From positions 62,001 to 126,000 of the forward strand of contig NZ_FOHJ01000007.1 in NCBI RefSeq assembly GCF_900111405.1: 64,000 nucleotides of DNA. Direction: 5' to 3'. The position numbers were made by a program, and so were the translations under genes. The DNA is from Salinibacillus kushneri. GTDB taxonomy: Bacteria; Bacillota; Bacilli; Bacillales; Alkalibacillaceae. The first letter of the stretch is position 1. Each line of letters starts with the position of its first letter. Below are positions 53,167 to 61,142 of the stretch, in pieces. The notes beneath the pieces are model-generated. The model made no database searches. It saw only the letters and a program-made list of their open reading frames with translations, and had not been told where the DNA came from.

Positions 53167-53196
53167 ACAGGGACCACGCTCCCTGTTATTTTTTTG
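53167..53196 (+). terminator. Terminator of the YflJ-like gene
   Basis: ACAGGGA / TCCCTGT stem followed by TATTTTTTT. Confidence 0.9.
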
Positions 53197-53223
53197 TTAT
53201 GAATATTTAATTTTATTATATAA

Positions 53224-53253
53224 TTGAAAAGTGGTAAACTAATGAAGTATAAC
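53224..53253 (+). promoter_or_regulatory. SigA-type promoter of mreBH
   Basis: TTGAAA (53224-53229), 18-nt spacer, TATAAC (53248-53253), 31 nt before the start codon. No SigI-type -35 (ACCCCC) was seen upstream, although B. subtilis mreBH is SigI-dependent. Confidence 0.55.
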
Positions 53254-53284
53254 ATGGAAACTAGAACTAATGGAGGAAATGGAT

Positions 53285-54292
53285 ATGTTCTCATCAGCAG
53301 AAATTGGCATTGATCTCGGTACAGCTAATTTACTTATTTACACTAAAAATAAAGGCATTGTATATAATGAACCTGCAGTGGTAGCCATTGATACAGCTAC
53401 ACAAAATGTGCTTGCTGTAGGCGAGGAAGCGAAACAAATGATCGGAAAGACTCCTCAAAACATTGTACCTGTTCGTCCTATGAAAGATGGAGTTATTGCA
53501 GATTATGAAATTACTTCTCAAATGCTTAAAGCGATGCTTAAAAAAGTAAGCAAAAAATTAGGCCATTCATTACGTAAACCTTCTGTCGTCGTCTGTGTCC
53601 CAACAGGTGCAACCTCAGTAGAACGCCGCGCCATTCACAACGCCATTAAGGAATATGGAGCAAAATACGTTCATCTAATCGAAGAACCCATTGCAGCTGC
53701 GATTGGGGCCGGATTACCAGTAGACGAGCCTATCTCCAATATGGTCGTTGATATTGGTGGAGGAACGAGTGAAGTTGCTATTATCTCCTTTGGTGGTATA
53801 GTATCCTCCCAGTCAACCAGAGTTGGCGGAGATAAAATGGACCTGGCAATTATTCAGCATGTACGTAAAAAATACAATGTATTAGTCGGTGAACGTACTG
53901 CAGAGCAAGTCAAAATTCAGATTGGATATGCTCTGATTGATCATCCCGAAGAAAGTATGGAGGTTCGTGGACGTGATATGGTTTCAGGGCTGCCTAAGAC
54001 GATTTCATTAACTTCCGGTGAAATTCAGAAAGCATTACAAGAGTCCTTGGAACAAATTTTAGAGGCTATTCAAACTACTCTTGAAAGTTGTCCTCCAGAA
54101 TTAAGTGGTGATATCGTTGACCAGGGTATTACCTTAACAGGTGGAGGCGCGTTGCTAAAAGGCATGCAGGAATGGCTTTCAAATGAAATTGATGTTCCAG
54201 TTCATATTGCACCAGAGCCTCTAGAATGTGTTGCCATTGGAACTGGAAAATCCTTAAAGATGATTACCAAGCTGCAAAAAGCTACAAAATAA
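53285..54292 (+). CDS. mreBH: Rod-shape actin homologue MreBH
   Basis: 335 aa from ATG 53285 (GGAGG 8 nt upstream), the length I recall for B. subtilis MreBH. Actin-fold motifs: I-D-L-G-T-A-N (phosphate 1), V-V-D-I-G-G-G-T-S (phosphate 2), and T-G-G-G-A-L-L (adenosine). The N-terminus and the C-terminal T-K-L-Q-K-A-T-K are closer to MreBH than to Mbl or MreB. Guides lateral wall synthesis and LytE hydrolase. Monocistronic. Confidence 0.88.
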   Translation: MFSSAEIGIDLGTANLLIYTKNKGIVYNEPAVVAIDTATQNVLAVGEEAKQMIGKTPQNIVPVRPMKDGVIADYEITSQMLKAMLKKVSKKLGHSLRKPSVVVCVPTGATSVERRAIHNAIKEYGAKYVHLIEEPIAAAIGAGLPVDEPISNMVVDIGGGTSEVAIISFGGIVSSQSTRVGGDKMDLAIIQHVRKKYNVLVGERTAEQVKIQIGYALIDHPEESMEVRGRDMVSGLPKTISLTSGEIQKALQESLEQILEAIQTTLESCPPELSGDIVDQGITLTGGGALLKGMQEWLSNEIDVPVHIAPEPLECVAIGTGKSLKMITKLQKATK

Positions 54293-54372
54293 CTCTTAAT
54301 AGAAGTCTGTTTTATAAATGATTGTTTTTTACTAAAAATTGATGAGGCTTTAGATTATTTAGCCGATTTTTA

Positions 54373-54643
54373 AGAGGTTGGGACATAACAAACTTTCAAA
54401 AGAAGAACAGTGAACGATTGAGCGGAGCAATTATACGTAGACTCCTCATAAAATGTATGCACATTTTCTCGTATGATGTAAAATCAGAGTTTTCCCTTTC
54501 CTGTAAGAGAAAGGCATAGACTACACGGTGGGAGCACGAGAAGAGCCACGAAAAACGGAGTATATTTCCGTGCGGGTTTATGTAGCATCCATTTCGATTT
54601 CGTTCGGACTTTTCTTTGATGAAAAAGTTTTGTCCCAGCCTCT
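54373..54643. repeat. 271-nt element with inverted GGGACA/TGTCCC ends
   Basis: Left end AGAGGTTGGGACATAACAAA (54373-54392); right end AGTTTTGTCCCAGCCTCT (54626-54643) is its inverted copy with few changes. Internal CACGAAAAACGGAG / ACGGAAATAT-type pairing at about 54551-54575. No ORF. Resembles intergenic elements ending in GGGACA...TGTCCCAGCCTC found in several Bacillaceae (from memory). The outer arms plus the trailing TTTTTCGTTTTTT could also end transcription. Confidence 0.65.
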
Positions 54644-54676
54644 TTTTCGTTTTTTGGGGGTTTTTTTAAAAAATCG

Positions 54677-54685
54677 TTCGACAAA
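54677..54685 (-). promoter_or_regulatory. Spo0A box upstream of sinI
   Basis: TTCGACAAA is the exact complement of the 0A-box TTTGTCGAA. A weaker site, CTCGACAG (TGTCGA core), lies at 54814-54821, nearer the gene. In B. subtilis, Spo0A~P activates sinI; the same is likely here. The exact sinI promoter was not identified. Confidence 0.5.
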
Positions 54686-54919
54686 TTACCTGAGTGTTTT
54701 ATCCAATTTTTAATTTTTATTCTAAAATAAGCTGTTATAAAACATGATTTATGAAGTGATATCTGAAATAAGTAAAAGAAGCTTGTATATTATGTAAAAT
54801 TTTGCAAAATCCCTCTCGACAGTAGTTGCCATCCTTTTTAGCTTAAGTCTTATATACTACTATAAGATATCTATAGACCGGCCAAAAAGAAAACTAATAC
54901 ACATAAGAGGGGGATACCG

Positions 54920-55048
54920 ATGGAAATGATACATACCCAATTTACCAACTTAGATCCTGAATGGGTGGAGCTTATTATGGAAGCTCTGGAATTAGGTATA
55001 AGTGAGGAGGAAATTAAAAAGTTTCTAGCCAACCCTACGCCTTGTTAG
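54920..55048 (+). CDS. sinI: Anti-repressor SinI
   Basis: 42 aa, missed by length cut-offs. ATG 54920 with GAGGGGG upstream. The SinI helix L-D-P-E-W-V-E-L-I-M-E-A-L-E-L-G is followed by I-S-E-E-E-I-K-K-F-L, as in B. subtilis SinI (57 aa), but the C-terminal tail is shorter. It should bind SinR through the matching C-terminal helices (E-W-I-H-L-V-Q-E-A-M) and free it from DNA. Confidence 0.9.
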   Translation: MEMIHTQFTNLDPEWVELIMEALELGISEEEIKKFLANPTPC

Positions 55049-55109
55049 TCGTAAAGACTTAATTTTAAAAAAATTACGTTCTCCATATCAAACACCTGTA
55101 CAATTTTAT

Positions 55110-55117
55110 GTTATAAT
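55110..55117 (+). promoter_or_regulatory. Extended -10 promoter of sinR
   Basis: TGTTATAAT-type extended -10 (TATAAT at 55112-55117) between sinI and sinR, with only a weak -35. B. subtilis also has a separate sinR promoter here, giving constant SinR against pulsed SinI. Confidence 0.5.
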
Positions 55118-55139
55118 AAGCTTAAGGAAGGTGAAAAAG

Positions 55140-55472
55140 ATGATCGGAGAACGTATAAAAAAACAACGTCAACAGAAAAATATGTCCCTATCTGAATTAG
55201 CAGAACAAGCTGGTGTAGCAAAATCCTATTTAAGCTCAATCGAACGGAATCTACAATCCAACCCTTCCATTCAGTTCCTTGAAAAAATTTCTTCTGTCTT
55301 AGGTGTATCTGTAAACACATTTCTTCATGAAAAAACAGAAAATCTATCAAACGAACACTTAGATCATGAATGGATTCATTTAGTACAGGAAGCAATGCAA
55401 TCCGGTGTATCTAAAGAGGAGTTTAAAAGCTTTTTAGAGTATAATAAATGGAAGCTAGAGCAAGATAAATAG
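55140..55472 (+). CDS. sinR: Biofilm/sporulation master regulator SinR
   Basis: 110 aa from ATG 55140 (GGAAGG 8 nt upstream; GTG 55131 too close). HTH_3 domain with L-S-E-L-A-E-Q-A-G-V-A-K-S-Y-L-S-S-I-E-R, almost as in B. subtilis, plus the C-terminal SinI/SinR dimer helices (G-V-S-K-E-E-F-K-S-F-L). Represses matrix genes. None of the usual eps or tapA-sipW-tasA targets is in the window. Confidence 0.95.
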   Translation: MIGERIKKQRQQKNMSLSELAEQAGVAKSYLSSIERNLQSNPSIQFLEKISSVLGVSVNTFLHEKTENLSNEHLDHEWIHLVQEAMQSGVSKEEFKSFLEYNKWKLEQDK

Positions 55473-55516
55473 CATTTTGTATATAACCATTACTATCCAC
55501 AATCATTCAGTAAAAG

Positions 55517-55546
55517 GAGCATTTTCTTCCTCGAGAAAATGCTCTT
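55517..55546 (+). terminator. Terminator between sinR and the oxidoreductase gene
   Basis: GAGCATTTTC / GAAAATGCTC stem with CTTTG on the plus strand and CTTTTAC on the minus strand; may serve both convergent genes. Confidence 0.8.
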
Positions 55547-55563
55547 TGTCGCCTCTACTCTTC

Positions 55564-56550
55564 TTATTTCTTATCGGCAGGAAACGTAATCCCTATTTGC
55601 TTTCTTGCTTCTTCCATAATCTGAGCTACAATTTTAGAGTTCTGAAATGAATTTATCGCAGATTCCGTTTGTTTATGGTTTATCAGTTGGATAAATTCAT
55701 AAATTTCATCATACATTGAGTTCTGATTTTGCGGAACACTTAAGTCTTCTTCTGTGCCTTTATGGTCCCGAAATAAAATCCGATCAGGCTTATGTATGGG
55801 GTCAAGTAATAAACTTCCCTCCTCCCCTTGTATTTCAGAAGGTAATTGGGAATTGGTAATTTTAGAGTGCATGACGATTCCTTCCATATCCTCATACGTT
55901 GCAAGAACAGTCCCTTCCCCATCAACACCAGAATCAAGCATCATCCCATTTGCTTTCACTTCTTTAGGTTCACCAAATAATACGACCATCGGATAAAGTC
56001 CGTAAACGCCAATATCCATTATAGACCCATTGGAAAATTCCGGTTTGAATGCGTTTAAAATCTTTCCTTCTTTATAACCATCATATCTGGAGGAGTATTG
56101 ACAGTAGTTAGCTACATACCTTCGTACTTTGCCGATTCTATGCAGATTCTTTTGAATAACCTTGAAATTAGGTAAAAAACTAGTCTTTAAAGCTTCCATT
56201 AATAAGACATGATTCGATTGAGCCGCTGTTATCATCTCCTCTACTTCTTTTACATTCGAGGCCATTGGTTTTTCACATAATACATGCTTTTTTCCATTCA
56301 TTAACTGAACCGCATATTCTTTGTGTAATGAGTTGGGAGATGCTATATATACGGCATCCAATTCATCACTTTCAGCCATCTCCGTTATATTTGTAAAGGT
56401 ATAAGGAGCATTGTACTTCGATGCAAATTCCTGTGCTCTTTCTTCCGTTCGTGAAAATACAGCAGTTAATTGAAAGTCGTCTACTTGACTAGCTGCATCT
56501 AAAAACCGTTCAGTAATCCAATTAGTTCCAATTATTCCGAATCGTACCAT
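55564..56550 (-). CDS. Gfo/Idh/MocA-family oxidoreductase (YulF-like)
   Basis: 328 aa. N-terminal Rossmann fold F-G-I-I-G-T-N-W-I-T, and the E-K-P-M-A motif (about 93-97) that holds the active-site Lys. The C-terminal domain has D-I-G-V-Y-G-L-Y-P-M. NAD(P)-dependent sugar or polyol dehydrogenase; substrate unknown. Similar in start (F-G-I-I-G-T-N-W-I-T) to B. subtilis YulF as I recall it. Confidence 0.88.
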   Translation of the reverse strand: MVRFGIIGTNWITERFLDAASQVDDFQLTAVFSRTEERAQEFASKYNAPYTFTNITEMAESDELDAVYIASPNSLHKEYAVQLMNGKKHVLCEKPMASNVKEVEEMITAAQSNHVLLMEALKTSFLPNFKVIQKNLHRIGKVRRYVANYCQYSSRYDGYKEGKILNAFKPEFSNGSIMDIGVYGLYPMVVLFGEPKEVKANGMMLDSGVDGEGTVLATYEDMEGIVMHSKITNSQLPSEIQGEEGSLLLDPIHKPDRILFRDHKGTEEDLSVPQNQNSMYDEIYEFIQLINHKQTESAINSFQNSKIVAQIMEEARKQIGITFPADKK

Positions 56551-56599
56551 GTGTTAACCCCCTGTTATTTGTTTGATGGCAGTACCCTGTGCCAAGCCC

Positions 56600-56835
56600 T
56601 CATAAGCAATTCCAGACGGAAGATGAAGGACAAGAAATGTGAATGGTGTGAAGGAAATGTCCTTCATTGTAGGTATGAAGGTCAAAAAGAAGCATAAAAT
56701 CAATTAAAATGTCTTTCATTAGTGTAATGAGAGACAAAATATTGACGAAGCCCTTTTGATTTGTCCTTTATAAAAATAATGAGAGACAAAGCTCTGTAAA
56801 AATAAAGATTATTGTCCTTCAAACAGTCCACCAGT
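56600..56835. repeat. Region of scattered GAAGGACA / TGTCCTTC motifs
   Basis: GATGAAGGACAAGAAATGTG, GTGAAGGAAATGTCCTTCAT, ATGAAGGTCAA, ATGTCTTTCATT, and two ATGAGAGACAAA copies (about 56727 and 56779), each followed by a TTGTCCTT inverse. Irregular spacing of 25-50 nt; no ORF. Degenerate repeats or a structured leader. Confidence 0.4.
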
Positions 56836-56837
56836 TC

Positions 56838-57035
56838 ATTTTTTAGCCAGCTGCTCCCTCCGTGCATTTTGCTTATACCGCCAAGCCTATTCAGTCGCCT
56901 TCGCTTTTCATTGTCCAGCTGCTGCTCCTAGGCCAAAGCAGGTATAAGCATAATCCACTACGTGGCGAAAATACGTGCCACTTCGTGTATTCTGCTTATA
57001 CTGCCTGGCCTATTCAGTCGCCTTCGCTTTTCTAT
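56838..57035. repeat. Structured element with 45-bp direct repeat and long inverted repeat
   Basis: Copies at 56865-56908 and 56988-57031 share GCTTATAC(C/T)GCC and GCCTATTCAGTCGCCTTCGC plus TTTT. Between them, TAGGCCAAAGCAGGTATAAG (from 56930) is the inverse of the second copy's CTTATACTGCCTGGCCTA, and GTGGC / GCCAC pairs at the loop. The CGCCTTCGCTTTT end is a hallmark I recall of widespread Bacillaceae intergenic repeats. Confidence 0.65.
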
Positions 57036-57139
57036 GTATATTTTACTATGAATTTGTAAATTTATAAAGAATAGTCTAATGAAATATGAGGTTTTATAAA
57101 TCTACAGGACGGTTATAGAACAATAAAGGAGGAATGACA

Positions 57140-59095
57140 TTGAAGCTAAATGTTACGCAGAAGTTGATTAAGGATCATTTGGTTTCAGGAGACATGACAC
57201 CTGGTGAGGAAATTGGGTTAAAAATTGATCAGACCTTAACTCAGGATGCCACAGGAACCATGGTAATGCTTGAGCTTGAAGCCATGGGACTGGACTATGC
57301 GAAAACCGAAGCATCTGCTCAGTATGTAGACCATAATTTAATCCAGGTTGATAACAAAAATCCTGATGACCATTTATTTTTACAAAGTGCAACAAGACGG
57401 TTTGGTCTTTATTATAGTCGTCCTGGTAATGGGGTTAGTCATCCTGTTCATATGCAGCGTTTAGCAAAACCAGGTAAAACATTACTAGGTTCAGATAGTC
57501 ACACTTGTGCCAATGGCTGTATGGGGATGCTTGCTATGGGAGCTGGCGGTATCGATGTAGCCATGGCCATTGCTGGAGAGCCCTTTTATGTCAAAATGCC
57601 AAAAGTTTGGGGAATCAAATTAACTGGTGAACTACCGGATTGGGTTGGTGCAAAAGATGTCATTTTAGAACTGCTCCGACGTCATGATGTAAAAGGTGGA
57701 GTCGGTCGCGTTATCGAATACTATGGCCCCGGATTAAAGAGTTTGGATGCCATGGATCGTCACGTCATTGCCAATATGGGAGCAGAGTTAGGAGCAACAG
57801 GAACCGTTTTCCCTTCTGACGAAGAAGTCAAACGCTTTTTAAAGGAGCAGGACCGGGAAGAAGATTGGATAAAGCTCCATGCAGATAAGGGGGCCGCATA
57901 TGATATTGAAGAAGAAATCAATTTATCAGAAATCGAACCTCTTATTGCCAAACCTTCAAGTCCTGGAAATGTTGTCCCCGTTAAGGATATAGCGGGCGAA
58001 TCCATTTATCAGTCTTATATTGGTTCCTCTGCTCAGCCTGGATTTAATGATTTTGCTATGACCGCAGAAATTGTAAAAGATAAAAAAATTGCTGAAGGGG
58101 TGTCTTTAGACATCAACCCTACTTCAAGACAAATGTTAACAGACCTTGTTCAAGAAGGACATATTGCAAGCCTTCTGCAAGCAGGAGCTAGACTGCACCA
58201 GGCTGGCTGTAATGGCTGTATCGGTATGGGGCAGGCACCCGCAACGGGACGGAATAGTCTGCGAACCACACCAAGAAACTTCCCTGGACGTTCAGGTACG
58301 AAGGAAGATAGTGTCTTTTTATGCGGACCGGAAACAGCAGCAGCCTCCGCTCTGAAAGGAGAAATCACTGATCCTCGAACACTGGAAATGAAATATCCGA
58401 AAATAAAAGACCCTAAAAAGCCTACAGTAGATGATCAATTGCTAGACAAACCTCTATCAAAGGAAGAAGCCAGAAATGTTGAGCTTTACAAGGGACCTAA
58501 CATTGCATCTATTCCGGAAATGGATAAACTTCCGGATGAATTAGAGGTTCCAATCCTCCTTAAAATGGATGATAATATTTCGACTGATGAAATTTTAGCT
58601 GGGGGAGCCCGAGTTCTCCCGTTTCGCAGTAACTTACCCGAGATTAGCAAATTTACATTTGAGATTATAGACGAGAGCTATTATGACCGTGCTATGGATG
58701 TTCGGGATCAAAGTGGTCACGCGATTGTTGGAGGACATAACTACGGTCAGGGGTCAAGCCGCGAACACGCTGCCCTTGCTCCACGTTATTTGGGTTTACG
58801 GGTTGCAGTGGTGAAGGACTTCGCCCGTATTCATTGGCAAAATCTTGTTAATTTTGGTGTTCTTCCTCTCACCTTTAAAGTTGAGGAGGACTTTAACAAA
58901 TTAGAACAAGGCGATGTTCTTCAATTTAAAAACTTGCAACAGAACGTGAAAGAAGGCAACGATATAATGGCAACTGTAAAAGGAAAAGGTGTTGAACTTG
59001 AGCTTACCCACGCTCTATCTTCCAGACAAAAAGACATGATGATTAAGGGTGGATTAATTAACTGGGTTCGAGAACGGCAAAATACAAATGCTTAA
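57140..59095 (+). CDS. Aconitate hydratase, short (Aquifex-type, about 650 aa)
   Basis: 651 aa from TTG 57140, 7 nt after AAAGGAGG (the ATG at 57134 is too close). 4Fe-4S ligands: Cys in S-D-S-H-T-C (about 123) and the pair in C-N-G-C-I-G-M-G (about 356 and 359). The swivel domain has G-Q-G-S-S-R-E-H-A-A-L-A-P-R-Y. The length and V-G-G-H-N-Y-G-Q-G type place it with the TIGR01342-like short aconitases, not the 900-residue CitB of B. subtilis. Isomerises citrate/isocitrate, or a related acid. Confidence 0.9.
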   Translation: MKLNVTQKLIKDHLVSGDMTPGEEIGLKIDQTLTQDATGTMVMLELEAMGLDYAKTEASAQYVDHNLIQVDNKNPDDHLFLQSATRRFGLYYSRPGNGVSHPVHMQRLAKPGKTLLGSDSHTCANGCMGMLAMGAGGIDVAMAIAGEPFYVKMPKVWGIKLTGELPDWVGAKDVILELLRRHDVKGGVGRVIEYYGPGLKSLDAMDRHVIANMGAELGATGTVFPSDEEVKRFLKEQDREEDWIKLHADKGAAYDIEEEINLSEIEPLIAKPSSPGNVVPVKDIAGESIYQSYIGSSAQPGFNDFAMTAEIVKDKKIAEGVSLDINPTSRQMLTDLVQEGHIASLLQAGARLHQAGCNGCIGMGQAPATGRNSLRTTPRNFPGRSGTKEDSVFLCGPETAAASALKGEITDPRTLEMKYPKIKDPKKPTVDDQLLDKPLSKEEARNVELYKGPNIASIPEMDKLPDELEVPILLKMDDNISTDEILAGGARVLPFRSNLPEISKFTFEIIDESYYDRAMDVRDQSGHAIVGGHNYGQGSSREHAALAPRYLGLRVAVVKDFARIHWQNLVNFGVLPLTFKVEEDFNKLEQGDVLQFKNLQQNVKEGNDIMATVKGKGVELELTHALSSRQKDMMIKGGLINWVRERQNTNA

Positions 59096-59169
59096 TACAC
59101 CAATCACATGTATGTATTCCAGAAACTGTGAAATACTATACAAAAGTATTTAGACAAGGGGAGATACGC

Positions 59170-59346
59170 ATGGTAGATCGCAATAAAGTATGTAAAGCAT
59201 GTGATGGCACTGGCCTTCTGGCTGATGATGAGGAATGGCAATATACTTGTACGGTTTGCGGTGGTGATGGGGTGTTTCAAGCAGGTGATAACCCCGAACC
59301 AGATGCACCATTTTCTGTTGATGAAAATAATCGTACCTTAGAGTAA
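59170..59346 (+). CDS. Small zinc-ribbon protein, DnaJ-type CxxCxGxG pairs
   Basis: 58 aa from ATG 59170 (GGGGAG upstream). Two CxxCxGxG motifs, C-K-A-C-D-G-T-G and C-T-V-C-G-G-D-G, form one DnaJ-like zinc-binding unit, followed by an acidic tail. Possibly a redox or chaperone accessory. It lies 74 nt after the aconitase and may share its transcript. Own terminator. Confidence 0.75.
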   Translation: MVDRNKVCKACDGTGLLADDEEWQYTCTVCGGDGVFQAGDNPEPDAPFSVDENNRTLE

Positions 59347-59347
59347 A

Positions 59348-59377
59348 GGGAGTGCCATAACTGCACTCCCTTTTATT
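59348..59377 (+). terminator. Terminator after the zinc-ribbon gene
   Basis: GGGAGTGC / GCACTCCC stem followed by TTTTATTT. Confidence 0.88.
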
Positions 59378-59607
59378 TGGTCCTTTCGATTTTAACAAAG
59401 TGCAAAAAAATCATTTCGTAGCACAAATATGATATACACAAAACGGCTTACAAATTTCTCAATCTTAGCCCTTCTATATTATTGACGGGTAAGTTTATTC
59501 CGTCACTTTGACTGCTTTATCTTGGATAAGCCTATGAAAAATTATTGCCTAATTTTTAAAAAATTTTTGCGGATAGAAACCAACCAGCATAATATACTTG
59601 TAAATAG

Positions 59608-59823
59608 GTGCAATCTTCAAGGAGGGCAAGGAGGTGCTTTCTCATCTTAAGAATCACAACAAAAAATAAGACATCACTGGCCGAAAGCATTCCTCTCACA
59701 ACTCATAAGGAAGGAACGGTGCAGATTGGAAAGCAATCGGTTTTCTATTCGATTATGGAGTTGGAAAAGGAAATCCCTTCCTCCGTCCATACTCCTAGAA
59801 AACCTATTGGTGAAAGAGGGTAA
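59608..59823 (+). CDS. Small ORF with unclear start, unknown function
   Basis: The protein-like part begins near 59644 (I-L-R-I-T-T-K-N-K-T-S-L-A-E-S) and runs about 58 residues to TAA 59823. The GTG at 59608 has no ribosome site. Strong AAGGAGG at 59628-59634 instead precedes a GTG in another frame (11-codon ORF) and, in the right frame, only CTC or ATC. So the start is non-canonical, frameshifted, or the gene is decaying. No domain recognised. Confidence 0.45.
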   Translation: MQSSRRARRCFLILRITTKNKTSLAESIPLTTHKEGTVQIGKQSVFYSIMELEKEIPSSVHTPRKPIGERG

Positions 59824-59909
59824 TTTTTCCCTTTTTCACCATATCTTATAGGTTTTTCCAATACACTTTGTTAAAATTTATATAATATAAAACAAGGTGT
59901 GGTGATGGA

Positions 59910-60752
59910 ATGAAGTTTCGTAAATTCTTGAATGTCACTTACGTTTCTAGCATATTAGGAATTTTCAGCTTTATTATCCTTACCGCCACTTTATCAAAAG
60001 ACAGTTTGAATAAAGTGACAGGCCTCATTTTATTTCCTTTCACTGAAAAGCTCCAACCTAATATGGATTCATCAAGATTAATTCATTGGCTAGCCGTTTC
60101 CATTGCTCTTATTTTTTATATACTTATTACTAAGGGTTTGGTAAAATTATTTCAAAAGCCAGTTAAATTACGATCATCCTATCCGGAAATGGTGTGTCAA
60201 AATGAAATAGCATCAATGTTGGATGCTGTGGATTCAGAAGACGATGTAAAAATTAATGAAAAAATTATAACATTTATGAAAAAATTTGACGAAATGGTTG
60301 CAGAAATCTTCAAAATGGATAAAAATGACTTAAAGAGCCTTTGGGTTCTCCAAATTAATAAAGATGAATACCATAAAACGATTGAAAAAGAAAATGATGA
60401 ATTTTATCACAATGATCATAAAAGTATTTTAATGATTGTAAACTTAAATGAGCAAATGAAACCAACAGAAGAGGATAAACGTATTATAAGATGGGCACTC
60501 CAACAGCCCAATCCGCAGTTTTGGGATGACCGGGTCAAACGCAATTTTAATGGAGAAAATCGCGAATTTGTGTTTGTCCGAAATTACGGTGAATTTCGAT
60601 TAGGATATGCGTTATTGTTTAAACAACAGCATATGATTACAGAGGAGAAACTTCAACATTTCCAAGCAGCATCCTCCTATTTAATGCTTTTAGGAAAAAT
60701 CGATAATCTTACCGATAAAATGATTAAATATATACTAGAAAAGGTGGTATAA
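59910..60752 (+). CDS. Membrane-anchored protein with large cytoplasmic domain, unknown
   Basis: 280 aa, ATG with AAGGTGTGGTGATGG upstream. Two helices at about 10-30 and 56-78, then about 200 soluble residues rich in Lys, Asp and Asn. The C-terminal part (R-N-Y-G-E-F-R-L-G-Y-A-L-L-F) has a GAF/PAS-like alternation, but I cannot confirm it. Probably co-transcribed with the small gene 3 nt downstream. Confidence 0.68.
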   Translation: MKFRKFLNVTYVSSILGIFSFIILTATLSKDSLNKVTGLILFPFTEKLQPNMDSSRLIHWLAVSIALIFYILITKGLVKLFQKPVKLRSSYPEMVCQNEIASMLDAVDSEDDVKINEKIITFMKKFDEMVAEIFKMDKNDLKSLWVLQINKDEYHKTIEKENDEFYHNDHKSILMIVNLNEQMKPTEEDKRIIRWALQQPNPQFWDDRVKRNFNGENREFVFVRNYGEFRLGYALLFKQQHMITEEKLQHFQAASSYLMLLGKIDNLTDKMIKYILEKVV

Positions 60753-60755
60753 AAA

Positions 60756-60932
60756 GTGTCCGTAAAAGAAAAAGATTCAAATCAGAATCAGCCTAATATT
60801 TCTGTTTTAACTCTACCTGAAGATACTAAAGTTCGACCTGCTAAATATGAATCCGGATTTAAGAAAGCAGATTCTAAGACATGTCAAGATTATCCGGCTA
60901 AAGCCCGGTCTATACTAAGAAAACTTGTGTAA
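60756..60932 (+). CDS. Small basic protein downstream of the membrane protein
   Basis: 58 aa from GTG 60756, AAAGGTGG 8 nt upstream, 3 nt after the previous stop. Polar, with one Cys and C-terminal basic helix (P-A-K-A-R-S-I-L-R-K-L-V). No family recognised. Too short for most automatic calls; spacing and ribosome site support it. Confidence 0.5.
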   Translation: MSVKEKDSNQNQPNISVLTLPEDTKVRPAKYESGFKKADSKTCQDYPAKARSILRKLV

Positions 60933-60964
60933 ATGATCGATTCAGCATCCTGCTTTAAAAGTGT

Positions 60965-60993
60965 TTGACAATCAACACACATCTCTTTATACT
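60965..60993 (+). promoter_or_regulatory. SigA promoter of the preQ1-queF transcript
   Basis: TTGACA (60965-60970), 17-nt spacer, TATACT (60988-60993), about 30 nt before the riboswitch aptamer. Close to consensus. Confidence 0.8.
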
Positions 60994-61025
60994 AATGCAG
61001 GAAAATGAAATATTCGCAATGTACG

Positions 61026-61065
61026 GGAGAGGTTCTTAGCTTCAACCCTCTATAAAAAACTAAGG
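61026..61065 (+). ncRNA. PreQ1-I riboswitch
   Basis: GAGAGGTTCTTAGC (61026-61039) with CCCTCTATAAAAAACTAAGG (61046-61065): the P1 stem GAGGG/CCTC, the C-rich binding loop and the A-rich tail that folds back as a pseudoknot. The terminator at 61093-61123 is the expression platform, so preQ1 binding should stop transcription of queF. Confidence 0.9.
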
Positions 61066-61092
61066 ACATATGACGTGATATATAAATTCGTT

Positions 61093-61123
61093 GCCATATC
61101 CTCCCTTAGGATATGGCTTTTTT
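61093..61123 (+). terminator. Riboswitch-controlled terminator
   Basis: GCCATATCCT / AGGATATGGC stem followed by TTTTTT, 19 nt before queF. Confidence 0.9.
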
Positions 61124-61142
61124 AATGAAGGAGGTTTGAAAA

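Noticed and set aside
53165-53230. SigI promoter for mreBH
   Set aside because: No ACCCCC-type -35 or CGAA -10 at proper spacing; a SigA-type promoter is present instead.
56865-57031. Direct repeats considered as a CRISPR array
   Set aside because: Only two copies, imperfect, with an inverted repeat between them and no cas genes.
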